From Butyricicoccus_A sp963620595 (GTDB lineage: Bacteria; Bacillota; Clostridia; Oscillospirales; Butyricicoccaceae): 63,678 nucleotides of DNA. Positions 19,769 to 28,134 of this stretch are shown here, in pieces; position 1 is the stretch's first letter, and every line of letters starts with the position of its first letter. The stretch lies in NCBI GenBank assembly GCA_963620595.1, contig CAVFAY010000015.1:1-63678 (forward strand), written 5' to 3'. Both the position numbers and the translations under genes were made by a program. The notes beneath the pieces are model-generated. The model saw only the letters and a program-made list of their open reading frames with translations. It had not been told where the DNA came from and did not search any database.

Positions 19769-20740
19769 TTATCGATATGATACATCGGACAGATAAATAT
19801 CTCTCATGTTAATCGGGATACGATAGCGCTCCAAAAACAACTTGACAGTTTCTCGGTCGAGCGGGCATTTCGGGCCGATTGTCACACTGCGAATAAAGGA
19901 CTGATTCGGAGCAGAGAAGGACATATCGCGGTATGGCACCAGATTTTTCTCGCGCAGACGATAATTGATTGGCAGCATACGGAAATGGTCGAGTTGCTGT
20001 TCGGTAATTTGCTGGGTGAGTTGTTCGTCAAAAGCGCCTTCATCAAAGGTTTCGTTTTCATACGGCGGCGCGGGGAGCGGCGGATAGTACACACAGCGCC
20101 ATTCAGCTTCTTCAGAAAACGCTTTGGATTTGAAAAACGGCAAAACCGGATACATCATGCGGACTAACTCGGCGGCAGCCATTTCAATGGAAACGCGCAG
20201 AGGTAACCATTGCATGTGGATGCAGAACATGCGCATACAGATGGATTCAATATTTTCTGTGGAGTATTGGATGTTGTGAAACAGCAGTCCGTCCGGCAAG
20301 TCGCGGGCACTGCCCTTGAGTCCGAGATACCGCTGGGCGCGGCGAAATGCCGAGGCAAATGCTGTGCCAGAAGAGACGCCGATGCATACGCCATAGCCGT
20401 TATCGCCGTAACCGCGCCACTGACTGAGCAGATCGCGCTCAGAGGAGAAGCAGGCGGCGAGAATCATCGTGTTGTATCGCTGGAACTGCTGTTCCATACC
20501 GGCAAGCAGCTTGGCGGCAAGCTCCGGATGCTTGCTGCACGAATAGGCGGGATTGGTCAGGTTGTTTTTAATGTGCTCCAAGCACTGACGGATCGCCCAT
20601 TTTTTCTCCATGAAATCGTTGCTCTTTTCGATGTCGGACAGACGCAGCGTATGATTGGTGATGATTTGATAAAAGGTGTCTACGCTGCAATAGTGGTACA
20701 CGACATCGGGCAGCGTGGACGTGGTCAGTAGATTCGGCAT
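19769..20740 (-). CDS. DUF2971-family protein
   Basis: A 323-residue protein with the DUF2971 hallmark CFSSERDLLSQWRGYGDNGYG in its middle (Ser/Gln/Trp/Arg-Gly-Tyr core at about residues 106-118) and an N-terminal VVYHYCSVDTFYQII start typical of the family. No signal peptide. GGGAGG lies 7 bases before the ATG. DUF2971 proteins are widespread, often in defence or accessory neighbourhoods, but no enzymatic role is established. Here it is a lone gene, convergent with the LRR orphan and divergent from the 3D-domain gene. Confidence 0.75.
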   Translation of the reverse strand: MPNLLTTSTLPDVVYHYCSVDTFYQIITNHTLRLSDIEKSNDFMEKKWAIRQCLEHIKNNLTNPAYSCSKHPELAAKLLAGMEQQFQRYNTMILAACFSSERDLLSQWRGYGDNGYGVCIGVSSGTAFASAFRRAQRYLGLKGSARDLPDGLLFHNIQYSTENIESICMRMFCIHMQWLPLRVSIEMAAAELVRMMYPVLPFFKSKAFSEEAEWRCVYYPPLPAPPYENETFDEGAFDEQLTQQITEQQLDHFRMLPINYRLREKNLVPYRDMSFSAPNQSFIRSVTIGPKCPLDRETVKLFLERYRIPINMRDIYLSDVSYR

Positions 20741-21002
20741 ACAGAATCCTCCCTTCTCAATACAAAAAACTCTCTCTTTTTATTGTACACGCAATCGCAA
20801 AAAAAGCCAGAGAACAATTGGTAAAATGCAAAAATAAAAGTGAAAATAGGCGAAGAAAAATGAAAATATAGATAAATGTAAGAAAATTCAATATGCACAA
20901 CGAAAAGCAAAAAATCAAAAACTATTTTATCTATGTTGTCAAATGAAATATGAATGAATTGTGAACAAAGTGTAAAGAGTGGTAAAAAAGTTCGCAAAAA
21001 CC
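20741..21002. other. AT-rich intergenic stretch
   Basis: About 260 bases, very A-rich on the plus strand, between two divergent genes. I see a TACAAT (20777-20782 region, minus strand) that could serve the DUF2971 gene, but no RNA gene, repeat or clear operator. Confidence 0.4.
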
Positions 21003-21031
21003 TTGACTTCCAAGAATATCTGCGCTAGAAT
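21003..21031 (+). promoter_or_regulatory. Promoter of the 3D-domain gene
   Basis: TTGACT (21003-21008), 17 bases, TAGAAT (21026-21031). Confidence 0.7.
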
Positions 21032-21039
21032 GCTCGTAA

Positions 21040-21150
21040 ATTAAGTGCTGTAACCGAAATGTAATCAAAATGCATTTGAGTTGTAATTTTCATCCGCTGA
21101 CGCAGCACGCGAGGCGGATACCATATACGCGAAATTTACGTACATGGCGA
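21040..21150 (+). other. Leader with inverted repeats ahead of the 3D-domain gene
   Basis: The roughly 130-base untranslated leader contains GTGCTG (about 21044) and CAGCAC (about 21102), and a second nested pair ATCCGC/GCGGAT (about 21092-21120). This could fold into a structured 5' region. I do not find the conserved core of the c-di-AMP (ydaO) riboswitch that precedes related genes in some Gram-positives. Confidence 0.3.
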
Positions 21151-21165
21151 GACGAAAGGAGTCTT

Positions 21166-22191
21166 ATGAGTTTTCTTCATACAGTAAAAACATTTCATCA
21201 TACGGTAACCCGCGTGCATCTGAAGCGTCGCGCGATTCCGCTGGCAGCTCTGGTTCTGACCACGAGCATGACCTTCCCGGTTATCGCGGTTGGCATGGAT
21301 ACTTACACCGTCACGGATGGTATCAATACCGATACCGTTGTTCTGCACGAGAGCGATGCGGAGACCGCCCTGCGTCAGTCCTCTTTTGACGCTGGCGAGT
21401 ACAACATCACCTCTGTAGTAGAGGACGAGAACGGCTACACCGTTTCCGTCAAGGCAAAGTATGATGTCACAGTAACGGCGGATGGCAAGACCAAGACCAT
21501 TCATACCGGCGATGCACGTGTTTCCGATATCCTGCGTCAGGCTGGCGTAGAAGTCGGCGAGAACGACATCGTGGAGCCGGCACAGGATACCGAGCTGACC
21601 GAGACAACCGCCATCAAGGTCACCCGCGTCACCACCAAGACCACGACGGAGACCAAGGACATTGCTTACTCGACCGAGACCCGTGAGACCAGCGAGCTGG
21701 AAAAGGGCAAGAGCCGCGTAGCACAGGAAGGCGTCAACGGCAAGGAAGAAATTACTCTGGAGTACACCTATCATGACGGCGTACAGGTATCTGTTGTACA
21801 GACAGGTTCTCAGGTTCTGGAGCAGCCGGTCAACAAGATTGTTGAGAACGGCACCAAGGAGCCGGTAGTTACCACATCTTCGACTTCTTCATCTTCTTCC
21901 AGCGCATCCAGCGCACCGTCTAGCTCTTCCCGCACCATCACCATGGAAGCTACTGCATATTCCGGCGGCGGCACCACGGCAAGCGGTATGGCGGCAGCAG
22001 TTGGCCGCGTAGCAGTTGATCCGAGCGTCATCCCGCTGGGCACCCGCCTGTATATTGAAGGCTACGGCTATGCAGTGGCAGCAGATACCGGTGGAGCAAT
22101 CAAGGGTAACCGCATTGACTTGTACATGGACAGCGAGTCCCAGTGCAACAGCTTTGGACGCCGCAATGTTACCGTATACGTTCTGGGCTAA
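21166..22191 (+). CDS. yabE: YabE/Rpf-like cell-wall protein: DUF348, G5 and 3D domains
   Basis: Secreted or membrane-anchored peptidoglycan-active protein. Start ATG 21166 with GAAAGGAGT upstream gives 341 aa. A basic N-terminus and hydrophobic segment (about 20-45, PLAALVLTTSMTFPVIAVG) act as signal or anchor. DUF348 repeats lie at about 48-160, a G5-type domain near 165-245, a Ser-rich linker follows, and the C-terminal 3D domain spans about 262-341 with conserved Asp in AVDPSVIPLG, AADTGGAI and RIDLYM. The 3D fold is related to MltA lytic transglycosylases. Its place just before rsmA matches the yabE-ksgA neighbourhood of Bacillus. Confidence 0.85.
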   Translation: MSFLHTVKTFHHTVTRVHLKRRAIPLAALVLTTSMTFPVIAVGMDTYTVTDGINTDTVVLHESDAETALRQSSFDAGEYNITSVVEDENGYTVSVKAKYDVTVTADGKTKTIHTGDARVSDILRQAGVEVGENDIVEPAQDTELTETTAIKVTRVTTKTTTETKDIAYSTETRETSELEKGKSRVAQEGVNGKEEITLEYTYHDGVQVSVVQTGSQVLEQPVNKIVENGTKEPVVTTSSTSSSSSSASSAPSSSSRTITMEATAYSGGGTTASGMAAAVGRVAVDPSVIPLGTRLYIEGYGYAVAADTGGAIKGNRIDLYMDSESQCNSFGRRNVTVYVLG

Positions 22192-22213
22192 CACCCCAAA
22201 AAAAGAAAATGAG

Positions 22214-22246
22214 AGTTCCGACCTGATTTCAGGTCGGAACTTTTTG
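22214..22246 (+). terminator. Terminator after the 3D-domain gene
   Basis: AGTTCCGACCTG and CAGGTCGGAACT pair perfectly around ATTT, then TTTTT. Confidence 0.85.
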
Positions 22247-22307
22247 CATTTCTACGGCAGAAATGTTTGAGAGCTTTGAACGCGATTGACAACCTGCGTA
22301 AACCCGA

Positions 22308-22336
22308 TTGCAAGCCATTCGCAAACAGTGTATAAT
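22308..22336 (+). promoter_or_regulatory. Promoter of rsmA and probably of the B12 operon
   Basis: TTGCAA (22308-22313), 17 bases, TATAAT (22331-22336). It is the only promoter I can see upstream of the continuous gene string 22395-43886. Confidence 0.7.
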
Positions 22337-22394
22337 ACAACTGATTATAATTGATTATCATTTTTTTGAAAAACGATAAAGGATAAGGTGTTTC

Positions 22395-23264
22395 ATGGAT
22401 CTTTGTAATATTGATACAATACGCGCTGTGCTGAGGCGGCATGGATTTCATTTTTCTAAATCGCTGGGACAGAACTTTTTGACGGAGGCATGGGTTCCGG
22501 CACGCATTGCTGAGAGCTGCGGTGTGAATGAGACCAGCTGTGCACTGGAAGTCGGTCCGGGTATGGGCTGTCTGACCGAGCAGTTGTCCAAGCGGGCGAG
22601 TCAAGTGTGTTCGATTGAGCTGGATCGTGCGCTGTTTCCGGTGTTAGAGGAAACACTGGCAGACTGCAGCAATGTGGAAATTGTACAGGGTGATGTACTC
22701 AAGTGTGATTTGGCGGGTATTTGTCAGGAAAAGTTCGGAGAAAAGCCGGTGTATGCCTGTGCCAATCTGCCGTACTATATCACGACACCGGCAATCACAG
22801 CGATGCTGGAATCCAAGGCGTTTTCCGCGATTACCGTTATGGTACAGAAGGAAGTTGCAGAACGCATTTGCGCGTCGGCGGGCAACTCAGATTACAGCGC
22901 ATTTTCTATTTATATTGCTTACTATGCACAGGCAGAGATTTTGTTTGATGTGCCGCGCGATTGCTTTGTGCCGCAGCCGAAAGTGGATTCTGCGGTCGTT
23001 CGTCTCGTGCCGCGTGAGCAGCCGACCGTACAGGTCAGCAATGAAAAGCTGCTGTTTACGTTGATTAAAGCGGCGTTTGGTCAGCGTAGAAAAACACTGG
23101 CCAATGCGCTCAATGGCGTGCTGGGAGCTTCTTTGGGCAAGACTGGCATCGTGCAGCTTATCACGGACTGTGGATTTGATGCCCGGATTCGAGGCGAAAA
23201 GCTGAGCTTGGAGGACTTCGCCAAGCTGACTGAGCTGGCAGAGGCGCGGATGAATCAGGAATGA
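22395..23264 (+). CDS. rsmA: 16S rRNA dimethyladenosine transferase
   Basis: Dimethylates A1518 and A1519 of 16S rRNA using SAM (KsgA). The Rossmann methyltransferase motifs are clear: KSLGQNFLTEAW near residue 21, motif I LEVGPGMGCLTE near 51, and the catalytic NLPYYITTP at about 125. Length 289 aa is typical. AAAGGATAAGGTG precedes the ATG. Its stop overlaps the cbiD start as ATGA, so an rRNA methylase is the first gene of the cobalamin operon. Confidence 0.95.
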   Translation: MDLCNIDTIRAVLRRHGFHFSKSLGQNFLTEAWVPARIAESCGVNETSCALEVGPGMGCLTEQLSKRASQVCSIELDRALFPVLEETLADCSNVEIVQGDVLKCDLAGICQEKFGEKPVYACANLPYYITTPAITAMLESKAFSAITVMVQKEVAERICASAGNSDYSAFSIYIAYYAQAEILFDVPRDCFVPQPKVDSAVVRLVPREQPTVQVSNEKLLFTLIKAAFGQRRKTLANALNGVLGASLGKTGIVQLITDCGFDARIRGEKLSLEDFAKLTELAEARMNQE

Positions 23265-24412
23265 AACAGTATGTCGTAAAAAATCAGAAAAAGCTGGCAC
23301 TCGGCTATACGACCGGCAGCTGTGCTGCGGGTGCGGCGAAGGCGGCGGCAGAAGCTCTGCTCAGCGGTCAGCCAGTGCGGCAGATTCGGCTCATGACACC
23401 CAAGGGAATCGCTCTGACATTGGATATTGAAGACATGACCCGCACACCGGATCAGGTGCGCTGTGCCGTGCGCAAAGATGCAGGAGATGACCCGGATATT
23501 ACACATGGCATTTTGATTTACGCGGATGTGCGAAAGACTGCGACAGATATTATCATAGATGGCGGAGAGGGTGTCGGGCGTGTCACAAAGCCCGGCCTAG
23601 CGCAACCGGTCGGCACCGCAGCAATCAATCCGGGCCCGCGCGAGCAAATCACGCATGCAGTGCGTGACATCGCACAGAAATACAGCTATACCGGCGGATT
23701 TTCTGTTGTCATCTCGATTCCGGAAGGAAAGAAATTGGGTGCGCGGACATTTAACCCAACGCTGGGCATTGCCGGCGGATTGTCTGTGCTCGGCACGAGC
23801 GGCATTGTCGAGCCTATGAGCGAGCAGGCACTGATTGATACGATTCATATTGACATGAACAGCCGGTATGAGGACGGACAGCGGGAGCTGCTGCTGTGTC
23901 CCGGAAATTATGGCGAGGATTTTGCCCGCGATACATTGGGACTGGATATTACGCGCGGCGTCAAGTGCTCGAATTTTATCGGGGAAGCACTGGATTACGC
24001 GGTATATCGTGGATTTTCCAATATTCTGCTTGTCGGCCACGCGGGAAAGCTCATCAAATTGGCGGCAGGTGTGTTTCAGACGCATTCCGCCTATGCGGAT
24101 GCCCGACAGGAAATTTTTGCTTCGCACGCAGCACTGTGCGGCGCCGAGGTGGAGACGATCCGAAAATTGATGGTGGCAGTGACTGTGGATGCCTGCTTGG
24201 ACATTTTGCAGGCCGCCCATTTGGATAAACCGGTTTTACAGTCTATTTCACAAAAAATTCGATCACATCTCGTGCACCGCGTCTGCGGCAAGACCGGCAA
24301 GCAGATTGGCATTGAGTATGTGATTTTTACCAATCAGTATGGTATTTTGATGCAGTCAGATGGCGCGCAGGCGTGCGTCGCGGCGCGAAGAGAAAAGGAG
24401 AGACAAGGATGA
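23261..24412 (+). CDS. cbiD: Cobalt-precorrin-5B (C1)-methyltransferase
   Basis: Anaerobic B12 pathway enzyme that methylates C1 of the contracted corrin ring using SAM. The start LALGYTTGSCAAGAAKAA (from residue 12) is the CbiD signature, and GHAGKLIKLAAG at about 265-276 is the other conserved block. 383 aa is usual. The ATG overlaps the rsmA stop by four bases and its own stop overlaps cbiF in the same way. Confidence 0.95.
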   Translation: MKQYVVKNQKKLALGYTTGSCAAGAAKAAAEALLSGQPVRQIRLMTPKGIALTLDIEDMTRTPDQVRCAVRKDAGDDPDITHGILIYADVRKTATDIIIDGGEGVGRVTKPGLAQPVGTAAINPGPREQITHAVRDIAQKYSYTGGFSVVISIPEGKKLGARTFNPTLGIAGGLSVLGTSGIVEPMSEQALIDTIHIDMNSRYEDGQRELLLCPGNYGEDFARDTLGLDITRGVKCSNFIGEALDYAVYRGFSNILLVGHAGKLIKLAAGVFQTHSAYADARQEIFASHAALCGAEVETIRKLMVAVTVDACLDILQAAHLDKPVLQSISQKIRSHLVHRVCGKTGKQIGIEYVIFTNQYGILMQSDGAQACVAARREKERQG

Positions 24413-25164
24413 TTCAGTTTGTGGGAGCTGGTCCCGGCGCAGAAGATTTGATTACTGTGCGCGGTGCGAAGCTGCTGGAACAGGCGGATGTCGTTGTATA
24501 TGCCGGTTCGCTGGTCAATCCGGCGCACTTGGCGCGGACAAAAGCGGGCTGTCAGATTTACGACAGCGCTTCTATGACGCTGGAGGAAGTCATGGATGTC
24601 ATGATTCCGGCGGCAAAGGCGGGAAAGCTGGTGGTGCGTCTGCACACGGGTGACCCGTCTATTTATGGCGCAATTCGGGAACAGATGGATATATTGGACG
24701 AGCAGGGTATCGAATATGCTGTTTGTCCGGGCGTGTCCTCATTCTGCGGCGCAGCGGCAGCGCTGCACGCAGAGTACACACTGCCGAATGTCAGCCAGAC
24801 GGTCATTTTGAGCCGCATGGCGGGCAGAACACCGGTGCCGGAACGGGAATCTATCCGTAAGCTGGCAGCACACGGCAGCACAATGGTGCTGTTTTTGTCG
24901 TCGGGAATGCTGGGCAAGCTGGCAGAAGAACTGATTGCGGGCGGATATACACCGGAGACACCGGCGGCAATTGTCTATAAAGCGACATGGCCGGATGAAC
25001 GGGTGTTCCGCACGACAATCGCAGGGCTGGAGCAGACTGCCAAAGAAAACGGCATTCACAAGACAGCCCTCATCACAGTTGGAGGCTTTTTGGGCGATCA
25101 GTACGAGCGCTCCAAGCTGTATGACCCGACATTTGCGCATGGCTGCCGCGAGGCAAGCAAGTGA
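24409..25164 (+). CDS. cbiF: Cobalt-precorrin-4 C11-methyltransferase
   Basis: SAM-dependent corrin methyltransferase of the tetrapyrrole methylase family. FVGAGPGAEDLITVRG opens the protein and YAGSLVNPAHL identifies the C11 (CbiF/CobM) subgroup; HTGDPSIYGA is the SAM-site loop. Start ATG 24409 has GAGACAAGG upstream and overlaps the cbiD stop (ATGA), giving 251 aa. An in-frame ATG at 24373 would intrude into cbiD. Confidence 0.94.
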   Translation: MIQFVGAGPGAEDLITVRGAKLLEQADVVVYAGSLVNPAHLARTKAGCQIYDSASMTLEEVMDVMIPAAKAGKLVVRLHTGDPSIYGAIREQMDILDEQGIEYAVCPGVSSFCGAAAALHAEYTLPNVSQTVILSRMAGRTPVPERESIRKLAAHGSTMVLFLSSGMLGKLAEELIAGGYTPETPAAIVYKATWPDERVFRTTIAGLEQTAKENGIHKTALITVGGFLGDQYERSKLYDPTFAHGCREASK

Positions 25165-26177
25165 ACATTCGCATCATTTCCTTTACTGACCGCGGACAGG
25201 CATTGAGCCAGACCCTTGCGGCATCTCTGTCAGATCATTTGGTACAGCAGTACGCCAAGGCAGCTGGCTTTCTGCCGTATGCCTCTGTGCGTACTTTTGC
25301 TGAAGAAGGCATGGCACAGGCAGATCTGCTTGTGTTTATCGGAGCGGCAGGAATCGCCGTGCGTGCCATTGCGCCGTTTGTGTGCAGTAAAGATACCGAT
25401 CCTGCTGTACTTGTGATAGATGAGAACGGAAAATATGTCATTTCTCTGCTGTCCGGTCACATCGGCGGCGCAAATGCATGGGCACAGCGATTAGCGGATA
25501 CGCTGCACGCAATTCCGGTTATCACGACGGCAACGGATGGGTGTGGTGTGTTCGCTGTGGACAGCTGGGGCGTCCGGCACGATTGCAGTGTCAAAGACAT
25601 TCGGGAAATCAAGCATGTTTCCGGCGCGTTGCTGCGCAGAGAACAGGTAGGCTTGTGCAGTGACTTTCCGATTTGTGGCGCACTGCCCGATGGAGTGCAG
25701 CTGGATGCATCGCAAGACTGCGGCATTTTGATTTCGATACGGGAGCCAAAACAGGCACCGTTTGTGCACACGGTTCAGCTTGTGCCGCACATCGTTCATG
25801 TCGGTGTGGGATGCAAGAAACAAACCGATCCGTGTGCCCTACGGATGTGGGCGGACAGTATCTTGCAGAAACTGCACATCGTGCCGCAGGCGGTAGCTTC
25901 GGTCTCTTCGATTGATTTAAAGAAGGAAGAGCCGGCGGTATTGGAACTGGCGAAGTCGTGGCGTGTTCACACACAGTTCTACAGTGCGCAGGAGTTGGAA
26001 CAGGTCAAAGGGGAGTTTCCGCCATCAGCATTTGTGCGCAGCATAACGGGAACCGACAATGTGTGCCAGCGCGCGGCGGCAAAGGCATCGGAAAACGGTC
26101 GCTGTCTGCTTGCCAAGACGGCACAAGACGGCATGACGATTTCGATTTATGAAAAAGAGTGGAGGGCGGAATTTTGA
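25161..26177 (+). CDS. cbiG: Cobalt-precorrin-5A hydrolase
   Basis: Opens the delta-lactone of cobalt-precorrin-5A, releasing acetaldehyde. Recognised by the N-terminal half (LLVFIGAAGIAVRAIAPF, LLSGHIGGANAWA) and a C-terminal half with HVGVGCKKQT and ATADG-like features. 338 aa is normal. The start is GTG 25161, overlapping the cbiF TGA (GTGA). It shares a TTGA overlap with hemA downstream. Confidence 0.92.
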   Translation: MNIRIISFTDRGQALSQTLAASLSDHLVQQYAKAAGFLPYASVRTFAEEGMAQADLLVFIGAAGIAVRAIAPFVCSKDTDPAVLVIDENGKYVISLLSGHIGGANAWAQRLADTLHAIPVITTATDGCGVFAVDSWGVRHDCSVKDIREIKHVSGALLRREQVGLCSDFPICGALPDGVQLDASQDCGILISIREPKQAPFVHTVQLVPHIVHVGVGCKKQTDPCALRMWADSILQKLHIVPQAVASVSSIDLKKEEPAVLELAKSWRVHTQFYSAQELEQVKGEFPPSAFVRSITGTDNVCQRAAAKASENGRCLLAKTAQDGMTISIYEKEWRAEF

Positions 26178-27409
26178 GTATCTGCATGGCAGGAATTGAT
26201 TGGGAAAATGCCAACATGGACAAGCGAGAGGCGTTTTCCTTTACCGGCAGTCAGGTGGAACACCTGTGCCAAACCATTCCGCAGGTATCCAGTGCGGAAG
26301 GCTGTGTTTTGTTGTCCACTTGCAATCGGACGGAGCTGTATTTGAGCGGCGCGGAGGACTTGCAGCCTGATATGCTGCTGTGTCAGGCGGCACAGGTACA
26401 GGGGGCGGAGGAGCTGTTCACGGTGCGCCGCGGACGCGATGCCGAGCGACATCTTATGCGCGTTTCATGCGGACTGTGCTCACAAATTTTGGGAGAAGAT
26501 CAGATCGTGTCGCAGGTTAAGCGGGCATATGCCATCGCGCATGACGCGCAGACAACAGATGCCGCGCTCAGCCAACTGTTTCGACTGGCTGCGACAGCAG
26601 GAAAAAAGAGCCGCACACAGGTGCGTCTGTCCGCAGCGCCGCTGTCGGTTGCCGGACAAGCCGTTGCACTCATAGAAGAGAAGCTGGGCAGTTTAAGCGG
26701 CACACGTGCTCTGGTCATTGGCAATGGCGAGATGGGACGATTGGCGTCATCTCTGCTGGCGGCGAAAGGATGTCAGGTAACAGTGACCTTGCGCTCCTAT
26801 CGCCACGGACAGACGATCGTACCGGCAGGCTGCTGCACCATTGCATATGACGAACGCATGTCGCTGATTCCACAGTGTGATATTTTGCTCAGTGCGACAA
26901 CTAGCCCGCATTATACGGTGACGAGAGACGATTTAGAGGAGATGGAACAAATCCCCTATGTGGTCTGTGACTTATCTATGCCGAGAGATATTGATCCTGC
27001 GATTCGCCATATGACCGGCGTCTGTACCTTTTTTGATATGGATAACATGGGCGGACGCGATGCGCATGTCAATGCGGCAGACAGACAGCAGGTAGAGGAC
27101 ATCATTGAAGAGCAGATGCAGGAATTTGACCGCTGGAAAACCTATCGCCATGCGTTGCCGCGCATGGAAGAGCTGAGCGTTTTGATGGCGGAACGCATTG
27201 CAGGAGACTATGATCTTGCTGTTTTGACGGAAGGAGAAGAACCGGAGACCGCAGAAAAAATGGAAACGGCAGCGCGTCTGGCGGCAGATAAAGCCGTACA
27301 CTGGCTGCTGACCGGCATGCAGAAAGAGCTGACGGACACGGCACTGGATGCTTGCCGAGAGGCGATTTTGCGCAAAGCACCGCAGCTGCGGGATAGGAGC
27401 ATCATATGA
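26174..27409 (+). CDS. hemA: Glutamyl-tRNA reductase
   Basis: First committed step of C5 tetrapyrrole synthesis: Glu-tRNA to glutamate-1-semialdehyde with NADPH. The catalytic Cys50 lies in LSTCNRTEL; LGEDQIVSQVKRAY is the next signature; an NADPH domain (ALVIGNGEMGRLA) begins near residue 177 and a dimerisation helix region ends the protein. I place the start at TTG 26174, with GGAGGGCGG 7 bases upstream and the stop of cbiG overlapping; the longer GTG frame (26159) would include the ribosome site. 411 aa. Placing hemA inside the cbi genes ties precursor supply to B12 demand. Confidence 0.93.
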   Translation: MSICMAGIDWENANMDKREAFSFTGSQVEHLCQTIPQVSSAEGCVLLSTCNRTELYLSGAEDLQPDMLLCQAAQVQGAEELFTVRRGRDAERHLMRVSCGLCSQILGEDQIVSQVKRAYAIAHDAQTTDAALSQLFRLAATAGKKSRTQVRLSAAPLSVAGQAVALIEEKLGSLSGTRALVIGNGEMGRLASSLLAAKGCQVTVTLRSYRHGQTIVPAGCCTIAYDERMSLIPQCDILLSATTSPHYTVTRDDLEEMEQIPYVVCDLSMPRDIDPAIRHMTGVCTFFDMDNMGGRDAHVNAADRQQVEDIIEEQMQEFDRWKTYRHALPRMEELSVLMAERIAGDYDLAVLTEGEEPETAEKMETAARLAADKAVHWLLTGMQKELTDTALDACREAILRKAPQLRDRSII

Positions 27410-28134
27410 AACTTTATGTAATTGGAATCGGACCGGGCGGCGCAGATCAGATGACCCCGCGCGCTCGTCAGGCGATGGAAAATAGTGACATTATCGCAGG
27501 ATACACGACATATATTGACCTTGTGCGTCCGATCATCAGGGATAAGGAGATTTTGCAGACCCCGATGAGGAAGGAAATTGACCGTTGCAATCTGGCGCGG
27601 GATGCCGTCCTGTCTGGCAAAACTGTGTCTATGATTTGTTCCGGTGATGCCGGTGTGTATGGCATGGCAGGTCTCATGTATCAGGTATGTGAGCAGCATC
27701 CGGAAATTGACATTGAAGTGATTCCGGGCATCACTGCCGCCTGCGGCGGCGCGGCGGTGCTCGGCGCACCGCTCATTCATGATTTTGCGGTTATCAGCCT
27801 GAGCGATTTGCTGACACCGTGGGAGACGATTACCAAGAGATTGGATCTTGCCTCGCAGGCAGATTTTTGTATTTGCCTGTACAATCCGTCCAGTCACAAG
27901 CGGGCGGATTACCTGCAAAAAGCCTGTGACATTATGCTCAAGAGCAAGTTGCCGGAAACACCGTGCGGCACGGTTCGCAACATTGGACGTGACGGCGAGC
28001 AGGGAGAGATTTACACTTTGGCACAGCTGCGTGATACCAAGGTTGACATGTTTACCACGGTGTTTATCGGCAATAGTCAGACCCGTGTGATTCATGGCAA
28101 GCTCGTGACGCCGAGAGGATATGAGAACAAATGA
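27406..28134 (+). CDS. cbiH: Cobalt-precorrin-3 C17-methyltransferase (ring contraction)
   Basis: Methylates C17 and drives ring contraction in the anaerobic pathway. Tetrapyrrole methylase fold with YVIGIGPGGADQMTPRA at the N-terminus, the CbiH/CobJ-specific GYTTYIDLVRP, and CSGDAGVYGMAG. 242 aa is normal. ATGA overlap with hemA and with cbiJ-sirC. Confidence 0.94.
   Translation: MKLYVIGIGPGGADQMTPRARQAMENSDIIAGYTTYIDLVRPIIRDKEILQTPMRKEIDRCNLARDAVLSGKTVSMICSGDAGVYGMAGLMYQVCEQHPEIDIEVIPGITAACGGAAVLGAPLIHDFAVISLSDLLTPWETITKRLDLASQADFCICLYNPSSHKRADYLQKACDIMLKSKLPETPCGTVRNIGRDGEQGEIYTLAQLRDTKVDMFTTVFIGNSQTRVIHGKLVTPRGYENK

Noticed and set aside
21032..21165. c-di-AMP (ydaO) riboswitch before the 3D-domain gene
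   Set aside because: Context is right but the leader is short and lacks the conserved core; kept only as an unclassified structured leader.
22242..22394. Possible cobalamin riboswitch before the B12 operon
   Set aside because: The gap holds only a promoter and ribosome site; I see no B12 box or room for the roughly 200-base aptamer.
24373..24408. Upstream ATG extending CbiF by 12 residues
   Set aside because: It would overlap cbiD coding sequence by 40 bases and add an RRGAKRKGET-type tail absent from the family; the ATGA overlap start at 24409 has the ribosome site.
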